A stretch of DNA of 64,000 nucleotides from the NCBI GenBank assembly GCA_019321725.1, contig CM033111.1, positions 7,936,001 through 8,000,000 of the forward strand. The letters run 5' to 3'. Of the stretch, positions 22,108 through 32,792 are shown piece by piece. Both the position numbers and the translations under genes were made by a program. This stretch comes from Paulownia fortunei (lineage: Eukaryota > Streptophyta > Magnoliopsida > Lamiales > Paulowniaceae). A model generated the notes under the pieces. It was not told the origin of the DNA, made no database searches, and worked only from the letters and a program-made list of their open reading frames with translations. Within the stretch, counting starts at the first letter, position 1; each line of letters opens with the position of its first letter.

Positions 22108-24854
22108 ATGTGGAACAGTAATGGAAATGTAATGATGAAGATGACGATGATGATGAGGTCTTTCTCCTCAAGCTCGAGGAAGCGTGCCCCGAATTTGCGA
22201 AAAATAAACCCTAAGGTCCCATTTGAGGAAGCCGCCTCCATTGCCGAAGGTCTCTATGGCGTCATTAAGAGTCATGGCCCTGTCTCCATCGGCAACGCTT
22301 GGAACCACGCCAAGGTGTGTTGATTACCCGGTTTTAACTTAATTTAGTGTTTGGTTAGTCTCTGATTGATGGGATTTTGCTTGAAATGCTAATGTGTTGG
22401 GAATGATTAGGATCTGTATTCCAGGATTGGTGAAGCAGTACTAGAGTATGGAGTGTTTTATCGGGATACATGAGTTGATTGAAAATGATATTGGATGAAG
22501 TTCAAAATCCAGTTTCTATGTGACAGTAAAAATCAAAATTTTTCAGGGCCCAAATGGATTAAAAAATATCTCTTGATTTAGTTTTACCATTAAAATTCCT
22601 AGACAGAGACATAGTGTCCATGTGTTTCCAAAATTTGATAATGCAACTCTGAAGTCTTCAGCTTATTTACTGCTGATCTTCGCTTTGGGTGATGAAGGAA
22701 ACGTTTAATAAAAATCCTCAAGTTCTCATAAAGTTTTGCTTCAGGGTTCATTATCTCAAAAGACGTATGGGTGTGCCCCTTTGGCCTTTAGTTAGAACTT
22801 AGACCTGTGGTATTAGTAGTTCTGCATCAGCACTCATTAAAAGATGGATAGGTTAAGCTTGACAGAAAAAGGTTACTGTGCTAAAGTGAAATTTTTGAGA
22901 AAGTTTTAGTATCTCTTATACCGATTCATACCTTAATGTGTAAACTTCCACATATCTAAGATTTATCACAACTTTGGGCTTTTATGAGATAGATTATTCA
23001 GGCTAGAGTAAGCTTCTTTGTTTTGCTATTGTCTGTTCTTGTTACTTGTTGAATGACCTTCTAATCTCTGCTCTATTCAAAATCTTAAATCAGTCAAAGT
23101 TTGTACACTTAGACTGTTTTACCTTTCTCATGATGCCCCATGTATTGTAGGTAACCATGAGATACTTTCAAAGAAAGGTGCGTAGACCTTATTTCAAAGG
23201 ATTCTCCTTAATTAGTAATTGAAGTTAAACACATCATTTCTTCAGTTACACAAAGTTATTTGAAGTTTAATTATGGTGTTTGGCACTAGTTGATTTGTAA
23301 TTAACTCATGGGCATTTTTGTCAAAGTGAGGGTTGTCTATTATATGCTTAGCATGTGGCAGTTCTGGTCTTCTGGGAAAACTCACACCATGTAAGGGCAT
23401 AATCTCTCACTTCAACACTTTCTTACTTTGTGTCCTTGTTTTTTGGATTAGTATGGGAGTCGATGTAAACCTGTCATCAACTATAAGCTTTTTGATCCAC
23501 TAAGTACAAGAGGTAACAGTAAGGACACTACATTCTTGAATTTGATGGACCAAAATAACTGGATGGCTTGATTTTGTGCTGCTCCGACTAATAAACTAAT
23601 TTTCCTCTTTATATCTCAATAGTTGTTGGAAAAGAAGCATTTTCACAAATTGGATACCTTTATCTTCTTGTTAGAGAACTGTTTTGATATTGATATACAA
23701 ACTAATTTGGTTAATTTAGGGTTTTCTTGTCTTCATTCTTGTTCCATGCATGTAATTGTGGCCCCCTCATCTATTTCTTGACTTAACGTATCTGCAAGGC
23801 TGTTGCTCTTAATGTTTATGTTTTGGCCATTTCATCTCTATTGCAACTTTCATATAAGTTAGAATCATTAAAATTAAATGCTTTTTTTAACATGAGTAGA
23901 TGGCTTACTCTGTTATATGCTGTTGACTTCTAAATGAAGCAAGCCTCATTTTTCCATTGATTCTAAGATTCTATAGGGGCCAGTACTTTATGTTCAGCAT
24001 ATGAGGACTACCATTTTACATTGTTAATCTTGATGAGCTATCCATGGCTACTGCATGGTAGTTGATTATTTGTACCAGTAACCATTTGATATTGTGATTA
24101 GGGTTTGTTTTTTCCTTGAGCTTCATTTGCATCATCTCAGCCTTATTTGGATGCAGCAGCTGTCCTGATGCTGTTAAAATGTAGACTATGCACATGTGAT
24201 ATCTTTATTGACTGATATGTTATTGTACTCAACTCATTACTCAACTCATCAGATCAAACGTCTCTATGCTGCAAAAGTTCATCTACATGACTAGATTGGT
24301 GTTTACTCTCTCCCTTCACCTCCCAGAATGGGAGAAGAAAAATTGTCTTGCATAAGAAAAATCTGAGGGAATTATGTCAGACTGACATCAAATGCTGGGT
24401 GTAAAGCCATTACTTTTGCCAAATATGATACAAGGTCGCATACTTTGCCTGTTGTGGCATGTAGCCTTTTGTTTTGAATTTTGTATCATCCTTGAGCTTA
24501 TTGAAAGCAAGTAATTTAATAATGTTGTATGTCCTGGTTTTCTTCATTAGATTTTATATTTCCACCTGTTTTTCTGCCTAAAAATTTGCATATCAGTCAT
24601 GAAATACACTTTGATGAATACTCCAGGATGCTGGGATAAGTGGATTAAACAGCAAAACACACATGAAGTTGATGCTCAAGTGGATGAGGGGTAGAAGTAT
24701 GCTGAAGCAAATCTGTAACCATGTTGGCTCTAGCAAGAAATTTCTGCTCACTACACTCCCTGAAGAACCTCAACTGAACCAGCCAAATAGCTCCATGGAA
24801 CTGACGCCAAGGAGTAAGAAACCTCCAAAGTCGAATAAAAAACGAGCACGATAA
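22108..24854 (+). CDS. Conserved plant 144-aa protein, two exons, function unknown
   Basis: Exon 1 is 22108-22314 (69 codons) and exon 2 is 24627-24854 (75 codons plus TAA). A 2312-bp phase-0 intron separates them, with donor AAG|GTGTGT and acceptor CTCCAG|GAT. I chose ATG 22108 because it opens the conserved-looking frame and no upstream in-frame ATG exists nearby. Residues 1-34 are rich in Met, Ser, Arg and Lys with no acidic residue, as in a mitochondrial presequence. Residues 38-108 (including EEAASIAEGLYGVIKSHGPV, NAWNHAKDAGISGLNSK and LKWMRGRSMLKQIC) look like a compact alpha-helical, possibly winged-helix, domain. The tail is basic (KKPPKSNKKRAR). I recall similar plant proteins but no assigned function. 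The clean splice join, open frames and promoter boxes make a real, intact gene very likely. Confidence 0.8.
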
Positions 24855-25190
24855 TGTCTTTATTTTTTTTGCTTTAAATGAAAATGGCAGTGTAGTTGAG
24901 CACAGAGACTTCGAGAGGTCAAGGTAAAATTATATTGAAATTCCTTGCTGACATGCTTTTCTTCCGTTACTGGAATGTATTTCTGTGTCTCTAAAGATGT
25001 ATTGGCAGTGGATATTTCCTTCTGTATGTACTTGTTTAAATATGGCTTTTGGTATAAGGCGAACTGCTTTTCTTATTACACATGTTTTGTTTTGTGATAG
25101 AATGTGAGTTTAGCATCTAAACTTGTTTCTAGAACATATATTTTTTTATGTGTTATGATTCAACTTTAAGAATGATGTTTTGAAAAATTA

Positions 25191-25196
25191 AATAAA
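25191..25196 (+). terminator. Candidate poly(A) signal of the 144-aa gene
   Basis: AATAAA lies 337 bp after the stop codon, downstream of T-rich sequence, which is a plausible distance for a plant 3' UTR. It is not unique evidence because AT-rich sequence often contains this hexamer. Confidence 0.3.
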
Positions 25197-25375
25197 AGAG
25201 AAAATCACAATATGGTATTATTATTTACATTTTCCAAATGTTTGTTTCTAACGTTGTGCAGTCTAAATGCGTATGTTATTATTGTTAAGCTCATCTTAAA
25301 ATTGCATTTGTTATCTTAACATTATTTTTAACTTCTCCCACTATTGTTCAGTTGAGTGCTTTTTAACAATTTAAA

Positions 25376-26168
25376 GGGGTAAAATTCATTTTCGTCCCCC
25401 AGCATTAGACCGTAATTACATGATCGTCCCTATATTATTTTTTTAAATTTTCTCAATTCATTCTTTGGGCAAGATTCCGTTTCTAATTCTCGTCAATTGA
25501 AGGTCATTTTAATACTTTCACCCATACAATTTTCAAGCATTTGAAAAGATAAATAGCTAGAACCATTGATAATGGAATATTCATTTTCCATCTCTCACAT
25601 TAGACCTCAATTGCAACATCCTCATAATTTTATTTTATTTTCTCATTGTCATCATTCAGAATTTTAATGAAATGTATATATTTTTTATATTTTTTGAGAG
25701 GAATAATTAAATATAACCAATGGCTCTAAATCAAATCATACAATTTAGAAAAAAAAAAAACTGCTATTTATCTAAAAAAATACCTAAACACTTGTGAGAC
25801 TCAAACAAAAGAAATTTGATTTTTACACTTGTCGGTGAAAGGCCTTTTACAAGAGAAAAAAATGGCCAGTAGTGAATTTCCAACAGTTAGATCATGCAAC
25901 GATTAGATTACTGGAAAATTGAAAAATCCATTGGGCAGGTACTGAATTGAGATGTATTTGAAGGAAGGGAATGAATTCGATTTTATGTCAAGGTTGTAAC
26001 TTAATTCAAGGGTATTTTAGTCAATCATCATGCAATTGGTAATTTTGGTCGGATAATTGTAGTCGGAATCACATCGGAAGGATAACATTTAAAAAAAGAA
26101 AACAAAAGAACATAGGGACGGCCTTGCAATTGAGACCATAAGTCGGGTTTGTAAGCAAATTTTACCCC
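25376..26168. mobile_element. Miniature TIR element, about 793 bp
   Basis: The two ends are inverted copies for about 58 bp. Both read GGGGTAAAATT inward from the edge and reach a shared CGTCCCTAT block (25424-25432, and inverted at 26113-26121), with fair matching between. There is no coding potential inside. The long TIRs without a gene suggest a non-autonomous Mutator-like or similar DNA element. I found no clear target duplication. Confidence 0.7.
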
Positions 26169-26516
26169 CCTTCACTGTAAATACTCCTTTCATTCTCATG
26201 TTTGTGTCGCCTCAACCTCTCATCAACAAAATTATAGACGTTATTTATAAAGAGAGAATTTTTACTTCTTCATATGTGTTCAATAAAAGAATTTGATTTA
26301 AAAGTTATTTTAGTATATGGTATATGTGGTAAATCATGAAATTCAATTATTTAATATTTAAATTGAATATACTTTTTATAAAAAAAATTATTCAAATCGG
26401 AAACAAGGAAAAGATTTTTGATCCCAATAAAAAACACAAATTTTATCCTGTAAACAATTTAAATTAACTTTTTATGCAAATGGAGTTAAAAGTAATCGTG
26501 AAAAATTAAATTACCT
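26169..26516. other. AT-rich spacer, nothing recognised
   Basis: No open frame or repeat of note. It could be internal sequence of the element whose primer site lies at 26517-26529. Confidence 0.4.
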
Positions 26517-27160
26517 GCTTCTGATATCACTATTAAGTTCGCATAGGCCCTAGAAATTTGTGTTGCAACATAATTTTAAAATATATTAACAAATGTAAAT
26601 TATGACATTCATAATAAAATCCTAGTATTCAGTTGCTATGGTGATTTGACCGCTTATGCAAAATTAATTCTCATGTAAATCAAAACTTATATCTTATGCT
26701 TTTGGTTGATTGCAAGGGACAATCAAATGATCTAAATAATTCTTAACCTCTCACTACTGAAATTAGAAGTTATGATTCACAATAACATAATTCCTTTTTA
26801 GTTTGTCTAATAGCTCAGAGTGTTTCTTCTCTAAAGTTGATCCAAACTTTGAATGTCCACACGAAAGTTAACCTATGCTAGTAAGTTTGATTCGTTAATT
26901 CCTAACTAAAAGATTAGTATATAAAATCTAGAAAGCAATGACACAAACATTTTGTGTATGGATATATAATATTTTTTATTCTTTTATTTAAAAATGAAGA
27001 ATCAAAGAACACAAAAATCACACAACGAGGAAGAGAGAAATGGACGGTTTTGAGGCTCCTTTTAGAGATGGAAATATTTTAGATTTTCTTGCCAAAAAAA
27101 TCCCTCTTAAAACCATCTATCATGGGGTGTATTTGTACACCCTTTGTTTCCTTTATGTGG
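26517..27160 (-). repeat. Candidate minus-strand Copia LTR followed by primer site
   Basis: On the minus strand, TGATATCAGAAGC at 26529-26517 resembles the initiator-Met tRNA primer site TGGTATCAGAGC, and the 630 bp before it (27160-26530) are noncoding. That arrangement is what a 5' LTR end looks like. It sits directly downstream of the protease remnant of the SIRE-type fragment, where a 3' LTR would be expected, so it may belong to a different element. It does not visibly match 29477-30110. Confidence 0.35.
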
Positions 27161-27164
27161 GTGT

Positions 27165-29414
27165 TGTAACATGTCACGTGGCGTTGCAACTTGTAACAAT
27201 TGTCATATAATCTCTAATCTATCAAAACACATTTATTAGATTCATCAAACATATGGCATGATTTCTTATTAAATTTAACAAGCAAATTTTGATCACACAG
27301 TTGGCTTATGCTTATCAAATTAGCATTTAATCCTTCCACATGTAAAATATATTTCAGTGTTGAAAGTTCATTTACATTTAGGATCCATTTTCCAAGTATT
27401 CGTCGTCTTACACCATCCCTAAAAGTAACATGTCGTTCTTATTAGCTTTGATAGTATCTTAGCTTCTCTCTATCACTAGGGTATCCACTATCAAAATACT
27501 AGGATTCAATAATGTTAGTTTTTAAAGAAGTGTGTGCCAAATGACATGCAAGATGAATTTTTCTGATCTAAATTATATGATTAGATTTATTTTTCAAATC
27601 AATCTTAATTTTGGGAGTATGTTTTGTAGGATGTTGCAACACTTTAGAAAATATTGAATCAATTTTCATACCATTAAGTAAAGGCCTTTTATATTTGAAA
27701 CTTTTAAGTATAATATATCGAGATATTTGATAGTAATGACAAATAGGAACAAACCTTTTGGGTTTAGGTCTCTGTATTTTTTTGCTAGACCTTCTTGGCT
27801 AATTCAAATATTAATTCAGGCTGGCCAATCTCCTTTACAATACTATTTTAGAACTCTTTCTAAGTTTTGTAATTCTGCACCTTTTGAGGATGATCTCCAC
27901 CTCTATATCTTAATCCAGCTCGATTTTCACTGTACTATCCTGTTAAGATAATTTCATATAGTTGAAATTGTTGTGAATTCAACTTTCTTATAGGTTTCAT
28001 CATGTTCTCAAGTTCTAACTTGACTGTATTAAGTTCCTTATTTTGTCTATGGCAAGATATTCAAACTTTATTACATCAGCTTTGAGGGTCTCATTCTCTT
28101 TTGTTAAGTTAGCAAATTGCTTCTCAAGACTTTAGCAAATTGCTTCTCAAGACTTAATTACTTTTGCACACTTTAATCCATTTCTGAAATATCTTTGGTA
28201 CATACACTGAATGTCCTTGTAATTGGGTCATTCATCATCACTGCTATCATCAGAATCTGTACTTGCCAAAGAAACATAATTCATATAAATTTTAGAAGGA
28301 AAAATAATTAACTTATACCTGCCAGGTGTTGCAACATTACCTGCAACATCCACTGTGTCTGTCTGTTTCTTCTTTTTCTGGATTATTGAGGTGAGTGCAA
28401 CATAATTGCTAACATGTTATTCCTATTCATCTTGGCTATATTCTAATTCGCCATCACTCCAAGTGGTGTTGAGAGATCTCCTCATCTTCTTTAAGGTGTT
28501 GGCACACTCAGTTTGAATATAACCATACCCTTCACATTCTCTACACTGAATTTTCTAGTTTTTCCTGAAATTAGACAAATTAGAATCATTTTTATTTTTT
28601 TAGAGTTAGATCTTTTACTAGATGTTGAAGGTTTGTTTCTTTTGTTCATTTGCTTTAAAAAAATTTCAAAGTTCTTGGTGAGTAAATTAAGTGAATCATT
28701 CATGTTATCACCATTCTCATTTCTGGTTCATTTTCTAATGCAATGGCTCTAGCATGAAATGCAACTCTTTTGTTCTTTTTTTCTTTTATTTTGGTTCAAA
28801 TTTATTTTAAAGGTTTGCAGTACCCCCATCAGTTCATCTAACTTCAGTTTTGTAACATCTTGAGATTCCTCAATTATGCTAATCTCTCTAGTGAGCTCAA
28901 AAATTTTCTAACAAGTTTATAATCAATGTTCTTTTTCACCCAAAGCATGTCCTTCATTGGCAATGACACACAATTTTGCATTAAATTCAACAATAATTTT
29001 ATTTTCTTGCATCCTTAAATTTTCAAACCAAGTGGCAAATATCTGAAGTTTGGACATCCTCAGTCTTGATTTCTTCATATACAACTTGCAAGATATCCAA
29101 TGCTTACTTAGCAGATTCACATGTGGAGATCAATTTGAATTGATTCTGATCCACTGCACTAAATATGGCATTTCGTGTCTTTGAATTAAATTGACCACTT
29201 GATCTTCTACCGTTAACTACTTTGTTTCTAGTTTGAGGACCGTCTTTTGTTCTTTAGTTTTTGTTGGATGCTCCCATTGTGTTAAAACTGACTTCAATGC
29301 TTGTTCATAAAGTGACTTAATGAATGCCATCATTTTGAACTTTCAATAAAAATAATTAGATCTATAAAGTAATGGAGGACGTGACACTAAATTTCTTTCA
29401 CGTGGTTGTTCCAT
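27165..29414 (-). pseudogene. SIRE-type Copia gag and protease remnant
   Basis: From ATG 29414 the minus strand reads SRPPLLYRSNYFY and VLTQWEHPTKT, typical of Maximus/SIRE gag. It continues at 29120-28923 (KLQIFATWFENLRM and FNAKLCVIANEGHALGEK). The zinc knuckle at 28545-28504 is CRECEGYGYIQTEC, where the histidine of CX2CX4HX4C has become tyrosine. Near 28470-28380 is TWSDGELEY followed by HVSNYVALTS, another family signature. A protease remnant (YFDSG near 27500) decays towards 27165. An exact 23-bp tandem duplication at 28109-28154 interrupts the spacer. Many stops; not functional. Confidence 0.75.
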
Positions 29415-29464
29415 GCCTACAACAATACAAAACTAGAAACTCAGCAATTAGTTTTTAGTGATCT

Positions 29465-29476
29465 GCTCTAATACCA
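29465..29476 (-). other. Primer-binding site of the SIRE-type fragment
   Basis: The minus strand reads TGGTATTAGAGC, one change from the initiator-Met tRNA primer site. It lies 51 bp upstream of the gag ATG at 29414, the usual arrangement. Confidence 0.7.
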
Positions 29477-30110
29477 ATTAATAGAATTTGTATTTGTTGC
29501 CCAATTTCAATTAATCTCAACTTAGTCCTTAGTGTTGTGTGAAGTGTAGTAACATCAACTGATTAATATTGTGAATAATATTATAATATCTAGTTGAAAC
29601 ATGCAATATAAATAAAAATATAATATAATGAGGTCGCACTCAGAGAAAGTACTTTACAGGCATGAGGTCACACTTAGAGAAAAAAAATTCAGTAATTAGT
29701 ATCAATTTTACAGAATATAATATATGAAATTAAATCAATTTAAATACTCCATCTTTAAATGAAGACCATTATTTGCATTCCATTAATTAGTTATTTCTAC
29801 AAGTTGCCATCGACTTTAATTAGTACTACTGGACTCCCTCAACTCTAAACTCCTTTAGATGATTGATGTGGTCATCTTCAAATACTTTTCATTTTTTGCT
29901 CCCGAATGATGTATAAGAGTGTACTCGCCTCACACTTTGAATCACTTAGTAGAACTATATAGCTCATCCACTTGGTTTTTTCAAAGGTTGATACTTGAAT
30001 ATACACAATACATTCAAATCAATGCAATTTAAATCCCTCCAAACCGAGTATTAGTTGTTGTATGAAAGGATAAGTGCTCGTCAGAGATTGCTCTAATAAT
30101 TTATACAATT
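29477..30110 (-). repeat. Probable 5' LTR of the SIRE-type fragment
   Basis: It lies directly upstream (minus strand) of the primer site, so it should be the 5' LTR. It is noncoding and moderately AT-rich, with two similar phrases on the plus strand (GAGGTCGCACTCAGAGAAAG at 29631-29650 and GAGGTCACACTTAGAGAAAA at 29664-29683). Its far end is not fixed, and no partner LTR is found in the window. Confidence 0.4.
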
Positions 30111-30633
30111 TAATTTAAAGTACTAGTTTGTCTATATGTAATTGAGAGTTAATTTAAGGTTAATTTGTTTAGCAAGTTAGTGTTAAAATTTGGTGTCAAG
30201 TTAGTAGATATCATTAATGTATAAATATTATAATTGCATAAATAAGGTGTGAATGCATGGCTCAATACATATTAATTAATTTAATTTCAAAGTAGAGCTA
30301 TTTACTTGTGAGGGTGTAATAAAACTGAGAAAATAAAAAATGATAGGAAATTCTTATAATGTTTATTAAAGGAATTAAGAATTTTTGAGTGAAAAAAAAT
30401 AATGATAATTTTCTAAAATAATATATATATATATATATATATATAAGACGGTAGTTATGTAAACTTATGTGAAATAATTTTAACTTTAATATGTCCTCTC
30501 TATACTATTATAATCATATTTTGCTATTTTTTTAATTTAAATTTAGTTATAGTTTAATTTATTTGATAAAGGTAGCATTTCATAAAATTTGAGTTCAAGA
30601 TAAATGATATTGGATTGTAGAACGACAAAGTAC
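30111..30633. other. AT-rich spacer with TA microsatellite
   Basis: No gene seen. A pure TA run of about 27 bp occupies 30419-30445. Confidence 0.6.
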
Positions 30634-30638
30634 TATAC

Positions 30639-31831
30639 TGTTGGGATGTGTCATACATTGGAAAAATAAAACAAGTTTAACTTGCATATATAGAATTTCA
30701 ATTCAAGAAGAGAATAAAATATGTAGTTCTCCTCATGGTGCACCTTAGTGGATGTAGTAAATTTTTGGCTAGTTTTAGCTAGCTCAAGGAGCTACGAGGT
30801 TGGTGCGAAGCAACGTTTGAGCCTGTATTTGCACGCGTGCCGCAAATGTTGCATTGGCCGTTTTAAAGGCGTACTTTGCACTTAACACGTATGCATCATC
30901 GTGAGGAGAAAGAGCCTTAAATTTTTCATAAATTGAACCAACTTGTGGTGAAATTGCTCGGTGATGTGGCATATTCGTCCAAGTGGCACCTATATGGCAT
31001 GACACCGTGCAGTTGAGTGCCGAGTTGACGTGATCGTACATGCGGGTGAGTGCACACACCCGTCCAATTTGTAGAGGTGCGTGGTAAGGTTGTGGACCTT
31101 CACGTAGGAATGCAATCTGAACCACTATATCACAACCAGATATCAATAGATGCGATCTAATGGTCTAGATTGATCCAACGTAGCGGTGATGTGGCATATT
31201 CGTCCAAGTGGCACCTGCATGGCATGCCACTGTGCGGTTGAGTGGCGAGTGGACATAACCATACACATGGGTGCTGATAAGGTATGCCGAAGGGTTGTGA
31301 TTGGTCCTCGATGTTGATGGGGTGCGAATGAGTGCACACACCCATTCGGTTTGCAGAGTTGTATGATAAGGTTGTAGACCTTTACATAGAGATGCAATCT
31401 GAACCACTAGATCGCAACCAAATATCAAGAGATGTGATCTAATGGTTTAGATTGATTCAGACAAAAAAAAAAAAAACCAATTATAAAGGGCCACACAAAA
31501 CTCTATAAATAGGACCCCCCATTCATTTCAATCCACACAAAATCAATTAATATTCAATTGATTTCTCTATTCTCCCATCTATTAAAATATATTATGATAT
31601 TTTGGTATTCTTATTCTCTTTGAGAAGTATACAATTAAGCTTTTAGTTTTCCCGATAAAATTAGTATAGTATTGTACTAATTTTATAAAAAAAGTATTGT
31701 ATCTTGGGAGACAGACATCCAAATTCCTATAAAACCGTGTAGGTGGCAAAATCTATCTTAAGGAGATTAACTTCGTGCTTACCTCACTTTAGCTGAAATT
31801 ACAATCTTCTTTCGAAACCTTACAACTAACA
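30639..31831 (+). repeat. 5' LTR of Copia B with internal tandem duplication
   Basis: It starts TGTTGGGATGTG after the TATAC duplication and ends near CTAACA. Compared with the 3' LTR it lacks about 75-80 bp just inside the start and carries a tandem duplication, with unit 1 at 30960-31184 and unit 2 at 31185-31470. Unit 1 lacks a block of about 60 bp that unit 2 and the 3' LTR keep. Minus-strand open frames at 30784-31428 arise from these repeats and are not genes. Confidence 0.88.
31504..31511 (+). promoter_or_regulatory. TATA box of the Copia B LTR
   Basis: TATAAATA is followed by GGACCC and the CATTCATTTCAATCCACAC leader. The equivalent in the 3' LTR at 37043-37050 is the weakened TAATAAATA. 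Confidence 0.6.
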
Positions 31832-31879
31832 ATCTTAAGATAGATTATGTGATGACGTAAGAAATGGAGCAGCTGCTAG

Positions 31880-32792
31880 CTCCAATCCAGTGATCATGCC
31901 TCCATTTTCCTAACATGAGAAACCAGAAAAATTTACCAAAGCTGATTTCAAAAGATGGCAGCAAAAGATGTTGTTTTATCTCACCACCATGTACCTGATA
32001 ATGTTCTTGATGAAAGATGCTTCTACCGTTCCAAAGAAAGAAAGAGATCCCCAAAAATGAGCTGCCCTTGATGCATGGAGTCACAACAACTTCCTATGCA
32101 GGAATTACGTGCTCAATGGACTAGGCAACATATTATATAATGTGTATTGTCCAGTCAAAATAGTAAATGAGTTGTGGAATTCTCTTAACAATAAGTACAA
32201 GATGGAAGATACCAACACAAAGAAATTTGTCATTTGCAAATTCCTTGATTTCAAAATGGTTGATACCAAAATTGTTATCAGCCAGGTATAAGAGATGCAA
32301 ATCATCTTACATGATATACTAGCTGAAGGAATGATGCTGAACGAATCTTTCCAAGTTGCTACTCTGATTGAGAAGTTATCTCCTTTATAGAAAGATTTCA
32401 AGAACTATCTCAAGCATAAACATAAAGAGATAACAATGGAGGATCTGATTATTCATCTTTGAATTGAGGAAGACAATAGGGTTGCAGAAAAGAAGGTTTC
32501 TGCTAACCGAATGGAGGCCAAAACTAACCTGGTAGAGGACTCTAAAGATAAGAAGGGCAAGAAGAGAAAGCATCCTGACTCATCTAAGGACAAGGATGCA
32601 AAGCGGTTCAAGGATAATTGCTACAACTGTGGCAAGCCGAACTACAAGGTAAAAGATTGTCGACTTCTAAATAAGAGCAATCAGAATCAGGCTAATGTGA
32701 CCGAAGAAAAGACAGTGCCGGTAGATATGTTGGACCTAATGCTCCTGGCTGTTGTGTTTGAAGCCAACTTGGTGGATAACCCAAGGAAATAG
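31880..32792 (+). pseudogene. Copia B gag remnant
   Basis: It encodes capsid-type gag of a Tork/Retrofit-like Copia: a KMLFYLTTMYL-like phrase near 31960, then an open stretch 32109-32291 with LNGLGNILYNVYCPVKIVNE and a following NKYKMEDTNTKKF. After stops at 32289-32291, 32388-32390 and 32460-32462, the frame resumes at 32511-32792. The zinc knuckle at 32619-32660 is CYNCGKPNYKVKDC, in which the histidine of CX2CX4HX4C is replaced by tyrosine, so zinc binding is probably lost. The final stop, TAG at 32790-32792, lies where the family has a tryptophan before the protease WVDT motif. Confidence 0.82.

Larger units (their letters stand above)
27165..29476 (-). mobile_element. SIRE/Maximus-type Copia fragment (gag to protease only)
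   Basis: Read leftwards, the order is primer site (29476-29465), gag start at 29414, gag, zinc knuckle, an acidic/coiled spacer, then a protease remnant ending near 27165. Integrase, reverse transcriptase and RNase H are absent. Pol was lost by deletion or replaced by the LTR-like segment at 26530-27160. Confidence 0.75.

Noticed and set aside
21942..22241. Minus-strand 99-codon open frame opposite exon 1 of the 144-aa gene
   Set aside because: It is the antisense shadow of a real exon with conserved splice signals on the plus strand.
30784..31428. Overlapping minus-strand open frames of 62-120 codons
   Set aside because: They lie entirely within the 5' LTR of Copia B, repeat each other because of the tandem duplication, and have no counterpart in the 3' LTR.
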